From positions 1 to 16,136 of the forward strand of contig CAZYKR010000076.1 in the NCBI GenBank assembly GCA_964648005.1: a stretch of DNA of 16,136 nt, in the 5' to 3' direction. Positions 1 through 6,950 of this stretch are shown here, one piece after another (positions within the stretch are counted from its first letter, which is position 1; the number at the start of each line of letters is the position of its first letter). The notes under the pieces are model-generated. The model did not search any database. It saw nothing but the letters and a program-made list of their open reading frames with translations, and was not told the origin of the DNA. This stretch comes from JAGQTE01 sp964648005 (GTDB lineage Bacteria > Actinomycetota > Acidimicrobiia > Acidimicrobiales > Acidimicrobilacustridaceae). The position numbers and the translations under genes were made by a program.

Positions 1-185
1 TCGGCACGATCGTCGAGGTCGACGGCGTGCCCCAGCCGGCCCCGGCGCCCCGGTTCGACCGGACCCCGGCCACGCTCGACCGTCCGCCGGCCCCGCCGGG
101 CCACCACACGGACGAGGTCCTGGCCGAAGCCGGCCTCGACGCGGCTGCCATCGCCGCGCTGCGCGCGTCGGGCGCGGTGGCCTGA
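1..185 (+). CDS. CaiB/BaiF (class III) CoA-transferase or racemase, C-terminal fragment
   Basis: Only the last 60 codons are present; reading begins at base 3 and ends at TGA 183-185, so the gene enters from the left edge. The tail has the layout usual for family III CoA-transferases: a Pro-rich linker with APRFDRTPA, then PPGHHTDEVLAEAGLD and a closing AAIAALRASGAV. In this family that segment follows the interdomain region and lies away from the catalytic Asp, which is off the window. Members either move CoA between carboxylic acids or epimerise 2-methylacyl-CoA (AMACR type). The tail cannot separate the two. With a FadE26/27-like pair downstream, a 2-methylacyl-CoA racemase role is attractive but inferred. 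A hairpin beginning at the stop codon separates it from the next operon. Confidence 0.75.
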   Translation, partial: GTIVEVDGVPQPAPAPRFDRTPATLDRPPAPPGHHTDEVLAEAGLDAAAIAALRASGAVA

Positions 186-206
186 CGAACGGAGGCGTTC
201 GCCAGG
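181..206 (+). terminator. Hairpin terminator overlapping the CoA-transferase stop codon
   Basis: CCTG (181-184) pairs with CAGG (203-206), and CGAACG (186-191) pairs with CGTTCG (196-201). The only mismatch is A185 with C202, and the loop is GAGG. Ten base pairs around a tetraloop immediately after a gene end is the form expected of an intrinsic terminator in a high-GC actinobacterium. There is no U-tract, so efficiency is uncertain. Confidence 0.55.
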
Positions 207-220
207 ATTGGAGCGGGATT

Positions 221-250
221 CTGACGCGGCGTCACATCTGTCGGTACTAT
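221..250 (+). promoter_or_regulatory. Probable sigma-70-type promoter of the fadE/liv operon
   Basis: A -35-like CTGACG (221-226; TGAC of TTGACA matches) and a -10-like TACTAT (245-250; TAnnnT) are separated by 18 bp. Transcription would begin near 257, leaving a leader of about 50 nt before the GTG at 309. The element sits between the upstream terminator and the first gene. It is embedded in two inverted repeats, so it is probably regulated. The assignment is by motif only. Confidence 0.5.
222..234 (+). promoter_or_regulatory. Operator-like inverted repeat, copy 1 (TGACG-N3-CGTCA)
   Basis: TGACG CGG CGTCA is a perfect 5-bp inverted repeat with a 3-bp spacer. It overlaps the putative -35 box, so a bound protein would block RNA polymerase. 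The flanks (TC before, CAT after) are shared with copy 2. The size and symmetry suit a dimeric repressor of TetR, GntR or MarR type; which one cannot be told from the DNA. Confidence 0.55.
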
Positions 251-251
251 C

Positions 252-264
252 TGACGCCACGTCA
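252..264 (+). promoter_or_regulatory. Operator-like inverted repeat, copy 2 (TGACG-N3-CGTCA)
   Basis: TGACG CCA CGTCA repeats copy 1 with only the central spacer changed, centred 30 bp downstream, close to three helical turns. It lies just after the -10-like box and covers the predicted transcription start. Two sites on the same face of the helix around one promoter argue for genuine regulation, possibly cooperative. Confidence 0.55.
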
Positions 265-275
265 CATTCCCGTCG

Positions 276-289
276 GTCCGCCGGCGGAC
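276..289 (+). promoter_or_regulatory. 14-bp perfect palindrome in the leader (GTCCG-N4-CGGAC)
   Basis: The sequence GTCCGCCGGCGGAC equals its own reverse complement. In RNA it could form a 5-bp stem with a CCGG loop, about 20 nt before the start codon and just ahead of the GGAGAGGG ribosome binding site (about 296-303). The same arms with a different centre occur at 10505-10518, also in a leader. It could be an operator or an RNA hairpin; chance in GC-rich DNA is not excluded. Confidence 0.35.
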
Positions 290-308
290 GACACCGGAGA
301 GGGAAGCG

Positions 309-1478
309 GTGCTGCTCACACTCACACCCGAGCAAGAAGCGCTGCGCGCCGAGCTGCGCGAGTACTTCGCCGATGTGGTCACCCCCGAGGTCGAAGAGGA
401 GATGTCTCGCGGCGAGATGGGTGGGCCGGCGTGCCTCGAGGCCGTCCGGCGCATGGGGAAGGACAACTGGCTCGCCGTCAGCTGGCCCACCGAGTTCGGC
501 GGCCGGAACCTGTCGCTCAAGGAGCAGCTGATCTTCTTCGAGGAAGCGCACCGCGTCGACGCGCCGGTGCCGTTCCTGTCGGTCAACACCGTCGGCCAGA
601 CGATCCTCGAGTTCGGCACCGACGAGCAGAAGCAGTGGCTGCTGCCCGGCATCCTGCGCGGCGAGACCCACTTCGCCATCGGTTACACCGAGCCGAACTC
701 GGGCACGGACCTCGCCTCGCTCGAGACCCGTGCCGTGCGCGACGGCGACGAGTGGGTGATCAACGGGCAGAAGATCTTCACGAGCCTCGCCGGCTTCGCC
801 GACTACGTGTGGCTGGCGGCCCGGACCGAGCCCGACGTGCCCAAGCACCAGGGCATCACGATCTTCATCGTGCCGACCGACACGCCGGGGTTCTCCTGGC
901 AGCCGATCGAGACGCTCGGCGGCGCCGACACCACCTACACGTTCTACGAGGACGTGCGGGTGCCCGACGCCAACATCATGGGTGGCCTGAACCAGGGCTG
1001 GAAGCTCATCACCAACCAGCTCAACTACGAGCGGGTGTCGCTGGCCACGACCGCTTGGGCCTCGCGCCAGTACGACAAGGTCCTGGACTGGGCCCGCGAA
1101 CACACGCTGGCCGACGGGACCAGGGTCATCGACCACGAGTGGGTGCAGATCTCGCTGGCCCGCTGCCGGGCGGAGATCGACTTCTTGAAGTTGTTGAACT
1201 GGAAGGTCGCCAGCTCCGAGACGATGGACCCCGGCCTGGCCTCGGCGACGAAGGTCTACGGCACCGAGCTGTACATCCGGGTGTACCGGGCCCTGCTCGA
1301 GGTGATCGGGCAGGCCGGGTACCTGCGCCGGCACTCCCCGGGCGCCGTGCTCAAGGGCCAGCTCGAGCGGGCCTATCAGGGCACGCTCATCCTGACGTTC
1401 GGCGGCGGCACCAACGAGATCCAGCGCGACCTGGTCGCCCTGTTCGGCCTGGGCATGCCCCGGACCCCGCGGATGTAG
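309..1478 (+). CDS. Acyl-CoA dehydrogenase, FadE26 (ChsE4)-like catalytic subunit
   Basis: This 389-residue flavoprotein would introduce the alpha,beta double bond into an acyl-CoA. It shows the usual ACAD order: N-terminal helical domain (about 1-120), beta domain with the flavin/substrate region GYTEPNSGTDLAS (125-137) and WVINGQKIFTS (149-159), and C-terminal helical domain ending in ILTFGGGTNEIQRD (361-374). Glu241 in NQLNYERVSL is at the position of the catalytic base. Recalled family sequence makes it strongly like mycobacterial FadE26, the catalytic half of the ChsE4-ChsE5 heterotetramer that oxidises the sterol side-chain CoA. Start GTG 309 follows GGAGAGGG. The partner gene begins 11 bases downstream, so co-translation is likely. 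Substrate is inferred from resemblance and context; other branched or alicyclic acyl-CoAs are possible. Confidence 0.87.
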   Translation: MLLTLTPEQEALRAELREYFADVVTPEVEEEMSRGEMGGPACLEAVRRMGKDNWLAVSWPTEFGGRNLSLKEQLIFFEEAHRVDAPVPFLSVNTVGQTILEFGTDEQKQWLLPGILRGETHFAIGYTEPNSGTDLASLETRAVRDGDEWVINGQKIFTSLAGFADYVWLAARTEPDVPKHQGITIFIVPTDTPGFSWQPIETLGGADTTYTFYEDVRVPDANIMGGLNQGWKLITNQLNYERVSLATTAWASRQYDKVLDWAREHTLADGTRVIDHEWVQISLARCRAEIDFLKLLNWKVASSETMDPGLASATKVYGTELYIRVYRALLEVIGQAGYLRRHSPGAVLKGQLERAYQGTLILTFGGGTNEIQRDLVALFGLGMPRTPRM

Positions 1479-1488
1479 GAGGCGATCG

Positions 1489-2613
1489 ATGGACTTCACC
1501 CTCACCGAAGAGCAGGACGCCATCGTCGAGGTGGCCACACAGGTCCTCGGCGGCACGGTCACGCACGAGCGGCTCAAGGAGCTCGAGCGCGGCGGCGGCG
1601 AGCGCTTCCTGCCCGACGTCTGGCAGGAGTTGGCCAAGGCCAACCTGCTCGGCATCGCGCTGCCCGAGGCGCACGGCGGCACCGGGTTCGGCATCCTCGA
1701 GGCGTGCCTGGTGCTGCGTGAGATCGGTCGCACGTGTGCGCCGGTGCCGTACCTGGCGTGCGTCGTCGGTGCCGCCATGCCCATCGGCGCCTTTGGCTCG
1801 CCCGCCCAGCAGGCGCGCTGGCTGCCCGGCGTCGTCGACGGCTCGACGATCCTGACTGCGGCGCTGAGCGAGGCGGGCAGCTACAGCTCGCCCACGGCGC
1901 CGACGACGACGGCCACCCCGGACGGTGCCGGCGGGTACCGCCTCTCCGGGGAGAAGTGGCACGTTGCCGCCCTCGACCGGGCGGCCCGGGTGCTCGTCCC
2001 GGCCTCGACGCCCGACGGCGGCGTGATCCTGGCACTGGTCGACCCGGCCGCCGACGGGGTGCGCACCGAGGCGCTGCTGACCACGGCATCCACGCCGGAG
2101 TGGCTCCTCGTCCTCGACGGCGTCGCTGTCGGCGCCGACGACGTGCTCGGTGGCGAGACGCCGGCCGGAGCCGAGGCGCTGGCGTGGACGATCGACCGCT
2201 GCGTCGTCGGCACCTGCGCCGTCCAGGCCGGCGTGTGCCGCCAAGCGCTCGACCTCACCGCCCGTTACACGTCCGAGCGCCACCAGTTCGGCGTGCCGAT
2301 CGCCACCTTCCAGGCGGTGGCGCACCGAGCAGCCGACGCCTACACGGACACGCTCGGCGTCGAGACGACGATGCTGCAGGCGGCCTGGCGCCTGGCCGAG
2401 GGTCTGCCCGCCGAGGACGAGGTGCACATCGCCAAGTTCTGGGCCGCCGAGGGTGGCCAGCGGATGATCCACGGCTGCCAACACCTGCACGGCGGCATCG
2501 GCGTCGACACCGACTATCCGCTGCATCGGTGCTTCCGGTGGAGCAAGGAGCTGGAGCTGGCGTTCGGGGGGGCGACCGAACATCTGCGCCGGCTCGGAGC
2601 AACATTGGCCTAG
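1489..2613 (+). CDS. Acyl-CoA dehydrogenase-like partner subunit, FadE27 (ChsE5)-like
   Basis: This 374-residue protein has the ACAD fold: N-terminal MDFTLTEEQDAIVE, the QAGVCRQALDLTARYTSERHQFG segment (about 246-268) that contacts FAD, and HGGIGVDTDYPLHR (334-347). The region aligning with the catalytic Glu of the partner reads WTIDRCVVGT (233-242) and has no Glu, and the central flavin/substrate beta segment is degenerate. This is what is known of the beta subunits of alpha2beta2 steroid ACADs, which complete the flavin site but lack the base. It resembles FadE27 along its length. GGAGG (1478-1482) lies 6 bases before ATG 1489 and begins inside the partner's stop codon. It very likely works only as a complex with the preceding gene product. 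Confidence 0.85.
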   Translation: MDFTLTEEQDAIVEVATQVLGGTVTHERLKELERGGGERFLPDVWQELAKANLLGIALPEAHGGTGFGILEACLVLREIGRTCAPVPYLACVVGAAMPIGAFGSPAQQARWLPGVVDGSTILTAALSEAGSYSSPTAPTTTATPDGAGGYRLSGEKWHVAALDRAARVLVPASTPDGGVILALVDPAADGVRTEALLTTASTPEWLLVLDGVAVGADDVLGGETPAGAEALAWTIDRCVVGTCAVQAGVCRQALDLTARYTSERHQFGVPIATFQAVAHRAADAYTDTLGVETTMLQAAWRLAEGLPAEDEVHIAKFWAAEGGQRMIHGCQHLHGGIGVDTDYPLHRCFRWSKELELAFGGATEHLRRLGATLA

Positions 2614-2632
2614 GAAACGAGCCCGGCGGCCG

Positions 2633-2651
2633 CCTACCACAGGGGGGTAGG
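2633..2651 (+). promoter_or_regulatory. Short inverted repeat in the 71-bp gap before the binding-protein gene
   Basis: CCTACC (2633-2638) and GGTAGG (2646-2651) form a 6-bp stem around a G-rich 7-nt loop. It could be a partial terminator or attenuator modulating expression of the transporter relative to the dehydrogenases, or the site of an internal regulator. No clear -35/-10 pair is visible in the gap. A perfect GC palindrome, GGCGGCCGCC, lies at 2625-2634. Confidence 0.25.
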
Positions 2652-2684
2652 GTGCCGATCGGGGATGCGAGGGGGACGATCCTG

Positions 2685-4136
2685 GTGAAATCGCGACTGG
2701 TTCTCGTCGGCGCGCTGTGCGGCGCCGCACTGGTGGCATCGGCGTGCGGCACGCGCCTCGACGACCGCGAGTTCCGCCGCGTCAACAGCGGGGTCGGCGG
2801 CGCAGGTGAGGCGGCGGCACCGGGTGCCGAGGGCGCGTCGGCGACAGGAGAGATGGTCGGGACGCTCCCCATGCCGTGCAACCCCGGCCCCGACGACCGG
2901 TCGGCGTTCACCGACACCGACCAGGGCGTCACCGCCGACACGGTCAAGATCGCCACGATCGCCGACCCCGGCGGCCCCAAGCCCGGCCTCAACCAGGGCG
3001 TGTTCGACTCGATGGAGGCCCTGATTGGCTGGTGCAACGACCTCGGCGGCATCAACGGACGTGAGGTCGAGCTCGAGCTGATCGACGGCAAGATCCTCAA
3101 CTACAACGAAGCCGTGGTGCAGGCGTGCGGATCGGCGTTCGCCATGGTGGGCAGCCTGGGCGTGCTCGACAACCTCGGCACCGCGAGCCAACTCGCCTGT
3201 GGGCTGCCCAACATCCCGGCAGCGGCGGTGAACCCGGAGCAGACGGGTGCAGACCTGACGTACCAGTCGCTTCCCAACCCGCCGTGGACCTTCAAGGTGT
3301 CGCCGGGGGAGTGGCTCGCTCAGGAGCGTCCGGAGGTGGTGGACGCCGGTGCCGCGATCTACACCGACCTCCCGACCACCCAGATGCAGGCGGAGCGCCA
3401 GGTCGAGGCCTACGAGCAGATCGGCTACGACTTTCCGGTCGTGTCGCCGTCGGACCTCAACGAGCAGAACTGGGGACCGATCGTCACCGAGATGAAGAAC
3501 AAGGGGGTCACGTACACGACGCTCAGCGCCTCGTTCGAGGAGATGATCCCGCTGGCCAAGGAGATGGACCGCCAGGACTTCCATCCCGTCGTCGAGCTCG
3601 AGACGAACTACTACAACGACAAGTTCCCCGAGCAGGCGGGTGGCGTGGCCGACGGCTTCTACATCCGGGCGCAGACCTGGCCCTTCGAGGAGGCAGCCGA
3701 CAACGCCGCCATGGCGAAGTACCTCGAGGTCATGGAGACCTACAAGCCCGAGGGCGTGCGCGAGTACCTCGGCCTGCAGGCGTTCTCGGCCGGGCTCTAC
3801 TTCCTGCAGGCGGCCAACGCCGCCGGTCCGGACCTGACCCGTGCGTCGCTCATCACCGAACTCGAGAAGATCGAGCGATGGGACGCCGGTGGCCTCCAGG
3901 CGCCGACGGCGCCGGCGGAGAACAAGGGCACCTCGTGCTTCATCATGCTCAAGGTCCAAGACGGCGGCTACGTGCGCGAGTACCCGAAGCCCGACGAGGA
4001 CGCCGACGTCTACAACAACGACATCGCTCCCGGCTACGCCTGCCCAGAGGACTCCAAAGAGGTCGAGCTCACCGGTGACGACTACCGCTCGATGGGCATG
4101 ACCGTCGAGCAGGCCAAGCAGCAAGTCGGCGGCTGA
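2685..4136 (+). CDS. LIV-type ABC transporter substrate-binding lipoprotein
   Basis: The 483-residue product starts with a lipoprotein signal: MKSR, a hydrophobic stretch, and lipobox VASAC with Cys21 as the lipidated residue. A low-complexity Gly/Ala/Glu linker follows (about 35-57), then a type I periplasmic-binding fold of the branched-chain amino-acid-binding (Peripla_BP_6) class. Recognisable parts include VKIATIADPGG near residue 90, the GGINGREVELELIDGK segment typical of LivJ/AmtB-type receptors, and an extra C-terminal stretch with several Cys. GTG 2685 follows GAGGGGGAC (2669-2677); an in-frame GTG at 2652 behind AGGGGGG would add 11 residues and weaken the signal peptide. Its stop overlaps the permease ATG (TGATG). 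The ligand is unknown; the neighbours suggest a hydrophobic acid or steroid rather than an amino acid. Confidence 0.85.
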   Translation: MKSRLVLVGALCGAALVASACGTRLDDREFRRVNSGVGGAGEAAAPGAEGASATGEMVGTLPMPCNPGPDDRSAFTDTDQGVTADTVKIATIADPGGPKPGLNQGVFDSMEALIGWCNDLGGINGREVELELIDGKILNYNEAVVQACGSAFAMVGSLGVLDNLGTASQLACGLPNIPAAAVNPEQTGADLTYQSLPNPPWTFKVSPGEWLAQERPEVVDAGAAIYTDLPTTQMQAERQVEAYEQIGYDFPVVSPSDLNEQNWGPIVTEMKNKGVTYTTLSASFEEMIPLAKEMDRQDFHPVVELETNYYNDKFPEQAGGVADGFYIRAQTWPFEEAADNAAMAKYLEVMETYKPEGVREYLGLQAFSAGLYFLQAANAAGPDLTRASLITELEKIERWDAGGLQAPTAPAENKGTSCFIMLKVQDGGYVREYPKPDEDADVYNNDIAPGYACPEDSKEVELTGDDYRSMGMTVEQAKQQVGG

Positions 4137-6226
4137 TGCTGGCGGTGTTGGCCCAGACGGGGGCGGGTGCCCTCGAGAACTTCTTGACCTTCACGGTCTT
4201 CGGGGTCGTGCTGGCATCGGTGTACTTCATCGCCGCCAGCGGTCTGGTCGTCACCTACACCACCACCGGCATCTTCAACTTCGCCCACGGCGCCGTGGGC
4301 ATGCTCGGCGCCTTCGCCTACTGGCAGCTGCACGTGCGCTGGGAGCTGCCGGCGCTGCTGGCGGCGCTGATCGTGCTCGGCGTCTTGGCGCCGTTGTTCG
4401 GCTTCGTGCTCGAACGGGTGATGCGCGGCCTCGAAGGGGTCAGCACCGTCACCAAGGTCGTCGTGTCGATCGGCCTGCTCTTCGCCCTCATCAAGCTGGC
4501 GCCCATCATCTGGGACCCGAAGGGCTCCTACTCCGTGCCGGCCTTCTTCGGTACCGACAAGGTCGACATCCTCGGCGCCGGCGTGACCTACCACCAGCTG
4601 ATCACCATCGGTGTGGCGGCGGTGGTGGCGTTGGCCCTGCGCTGGATCCTGTTCGGCACCCGCGCCGGCGTGTCGATGCGCGCCGTCGTCGACAACCGGT
4701 CGCTGGCCCAGCTCACCGGCACCCGCCCGGCGCGCGTCTCGATGATGTCGTGGTCGCTCGGCTCGATGCTGGCGGCGCTGTCGGGCATCTTGATCGCCGA
4801 GCGGTTGGGCCTCGAGGCGACGGCGCTCACGTTCCTCGTCGTGAACGCCTACGCCGCTGCGGTCGTCGGCCGCCTGTCGAGCCTGACGCTCACCGCCCTG
4901 GGGGCCGTCATCTTGGGGCTGGCCCAGGCCTACACGCAGGGCTACCTCCAGGAGAACCCCTCCTGGATGCCCGAGAACTGGTCCCTGCTGGCCATTCGCG
5001 GCGTGATCCCGGTCCTGATGCTGTTCGCGGCGCTGCTGTTGATGCCGAACGCCCCGCTGCGCACGCAGGGCATCCAACGCAGCCGGGAGATCGTGGGGCG
5101 ACCGACCTGGCGCCTCGCCGCCATCGGCTCGGCCGTGCTCGTCGCCGTCACCGCCGTGGTGGCGGTCGTGGTCAGCGACGCCGACGTGCTCACCATCGGC
5201 ATGGGGCTGTGCTTCGCCATCGTCATGCTGTCGTTGGTGCCGCTCACCGGGTACGGCGGCCAGATCTCGCTGGCGCAGATGACGTTCGCCGGCTTCGGCG
5301 CCTATGCCGTCGCCACGTGGTTCGACGGATCGGTGCTCGGCATCGTGGCGGCGATCGTCCTCGCCGGCGCCGTCGGGGCCATCGTGGCCCTCCCAGCACT
5401 CCGGCTGTCGGGCATCTACCTGGCGCTGGCGACCTTGGCGTTCGCCTTCTTCACCGAGAAGTTCATCTTCAACCAGCGGGCGCTGTTTCCCACCACCGCC
5501 AAGCCGGTGCGACGACTCGAGCTGCCGTTCGTGGACCTGAGCAGCGACCGCACCTATCTCGTGTTCCTGGCGGTGATGTTCGTGCTCGCCGGCCTGCTCG
5601 TTGTGTGGCTGCGGCTGTCGCCGTTCGGTCGGCGCCTGCAGGCCATGAAGGACAGCCCCGCCGCCTGCGCCACCCTCGGCATGAACCTCACCCGCACCAA
5701 GCTCCAGGTGTTCGCCCTCTCGGCCGGGATCGCCGGCTTCGGTGGCGCCCTGATGGCCGGGTTGCAGCGCGCCGCCGACACCAACCAGTTCACGGCACTG
5801 CAGAACCTCCCGATCCTGCTGATGGCGGTGGTGGGCGGCCTCACGATGGTGTCGGGCGCCCTGGCCGGCGGCCTGTTCCTGGCCTCGTTCACGCTGGTGC
5901 CGCGCTGGGTCCCGGACTTCGACGTGCTGGGGACGACGTCGACCGCCCTCGTCGAGGACCTCTTCGCCCTGCTGCCGGGCCTGCTCGGCATCACCCTCGG
6001 CCGCAACCCCAACGGTGCCGTGGCCCAGATCGGCGCCGCGCTGCGCGACCGCAAGGAGCGTGCCGCGCTGGACCCGGCCGAGCGGACCTCGCGACTGCCG
6101 GTCGATCCAGTGGCGGACCTGGAGTCTGCGGGGGTGGACCGCCCGTTCACCGACGAGGACGTCGAACTGCTCGATCGCGTGCTGGCGATCGACGAAGCGG
6201 AGGTGGCTGCCGGTGTCACTGCTTGA
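4136..6226 (+). CDS. Fused LivH-LivM ABC transporter permease
   Basis: This single 696-residue membrane protein carries both permease subunits normally made separately. Residues about 15-305 are LivH-like, with TTTGIFNFAHGAVGMLGAF (42-60) and the cytoplasmic coupling loop GTRAGVSMRAVVDNRSLAQLTG (174-195). Residues about 325-625 are LivM-like, with LTGYGGQISLAQMTFAGFGAY (370-390) and the coupling loop SPFGRRLQAMKDSPAACATLG (495-515). About 16 or more membrane segments are apparent. A charged C-terminal tail (about 635-696) is probably cytoplasmic. ATG 4136 overlaps the preceding stop, and the 3' end overlaps the ATPase gene by 14 bases, so translation is coupled. Fusion guarantees a 1:1 permease pair in the importer. 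Confidence 0.9.
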   Translation: MLAVLAQTGAGALENFLTFTVFGVVLASVYFIAASGLVVTYTTTGIFNFAHGAVGMLGAFAYWQLHVRWELPALLAALIVLGVLAPLFGFVLERVMRGLEGVSTVTKVVVSIGLLFALIKLAPIIWDPKGSYSVPAFFGTDKVDILGAGVTYHQLITIGVAAVVALALRWILFGTRAGVSMRAVVDNRSLAQLTGTRPARVSMMSWSLGSMLAALSGILIAERLGLEATALTFLVVNAYAAAVVGRLSSLTLTALGAVILGLAQAYTQGYLQENPSWMPENWSLLAIRGVIPVLMLFAALLLMPNAPLRTQGIQRSREIVGRPTWRLAAIGSAVLVAVTAVVAVVVSDADVLTIGMGLCFAIVMLSLVPLTGYGGQISLAQMTFAGFGAYAVATWFDGSVLGIVAAIVLAGAVGAIVALPALRLSGIYLALATLAFAFFTEKFIFNQRALFPTTAKPVRRLELPFVDLSSDRTYLVFLAVMFVLAGLLVVWLRLSPFGRRLQAMKDSPAACATLGMNLTRTKLQVFALSAGIAGFGGALMAGLQRAADTNQFTALQNLPILLMAVVGGLTMVSGALAGGLFLASFTLVPRWVPDFDVLGTTSTALVEDLFALLPGLLGITLGRNPNGAVAQIGAALRDRKERAALDPAERTSRLPVDPVADLESAGVDRPFTDEDVELLDRVLAIDEAEVAAGVTA

Positions 6227-6950
6227 CGTGTCGGGTGTGACGGTCCGCTTCGGCGGGCACATGGCGCTGCACGACGTGGCCCTGTCGGTCGACCCCGGGC
6301 GCATCGTCGGGCTCATCGGTCCCAACGGCGCTGGCAAGACCACCATGTTCAACGTCATCACCGGCCTGCAGGAGCCGACGACGGGCAAGGTGGCGTTCAA
6401 CGGCATCGACATCACGGGCTTCAAACCCCACGACCGTGCGCAGCGCGGCATCGCCCGGACGTTCCAGCGGCTGGAGCTCTTCGGCTCGCTGACGGTCGAG
6501 GAGAACCTGCTGGTCGCCGGCGAGGTGCGTCGCACCTTCGGGGAGCACAGCGCCTCGGCCGCCGATCGCGCCACCGAGGCCATGGCGACCGTCGGCATCG
6601 AGCACCTCGCCGACATCCGTGCCGACAACCTCTCGACCGGGCAGGCCCGGCTGGTCGAGCTGGCCCGTGCCCTGGTCACCCGCCCGAAGCTGCTGCTGCT
6701 CGACGAGCCGGCGTCGGGCCTCGACGCCGACGAGACGACGGCCTTCGCGGCACTGCTCCAGCGGCTGGTGCGCTCGGGCATCGGCATCTTGTTGGTCGAG
6801 CACGACGTCCCGCTGGTCATGTCGGTGTGCACCCACATCCACGTGCTCGACTTCGGTGAGCTGATCGCCCGCGGCACGCCGGACGAGGTGCAGCGCGACC
6901 CGCGGGTGATCGAGGCCTACCTGGGCACGCCGGCCGAGGCGGCGTCGTGA
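6213..6950 (+). CDS. LivG-type ABC transporter ATPase
   Basis: The 245-residue cytoplasmic ATPase energises the fused permease. Visible motifs are Walker A GPNGAGKTT (36-44), Q-loop FQR (84-86), signature LSTGQ (140-144), Walker B LLLLDEP (160-166), and switch His197 in LLVEHD. The region between Walker A and the signature has the LivG-type IARTFQRLELFGSLTVEENLL. The signature carries Thr where Gly or Tyr is usual, which is tolerated in this subfamily. The start is set by GTG 6213 with GGAGG (6199-6203) nine bases upstream; longer forms in this frame lie inside the permease gene and lack homologous sequence. It overlaps the permease by 14 bases and the next ATPase by 4. Confidence 0.9.
   Translation: MSLLDVSGVTVRFGGHMALHDVALSVDPGRIVGLIGPNGAGKTTMFNVITGLQEPTTGKVAFNGIDITGFKPHDRAQRGIARTFQRLELFGSLTVEENLLVAGEVRRTFGEHSASAADRATEAMATVGIEHLADIRADNLSTGQARLVELARALVTRPKLLLLDEPASGLDADETTAFAALLQRLVRSGIGILLVEHDVPLVMSVCTHIHVLDFGELIARGTPDEVQRDPRVIEAYLGTPAEAAS

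Noticed and set aside
431..1855. A long + strand frame across the two dehydrogenase genes
   Set aside because: Arg/Ala/Pro-rich translation in a different frame from two genes with clear dehydrogenase motifs and a ribosome binding site between them.
6015..6212. Upstream extension of the LivG reading frame into the permease gene
   Set aside because: The extension is Arg/Ser/Pro-rich, unlike LivG proteins, and a good ribosome binding site precedes GTG 6213, where the family homology begins.
4082..6877. A very long open frame on the - strand opposite the permease and LivG genes
   Set aside because: It is rich in Arg, His, Gln and Gly, has no recognisable domain, and mirrors the codon bias of the well-supported transporter genes on the other strand. 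High GC content keeps such antisense frames open.
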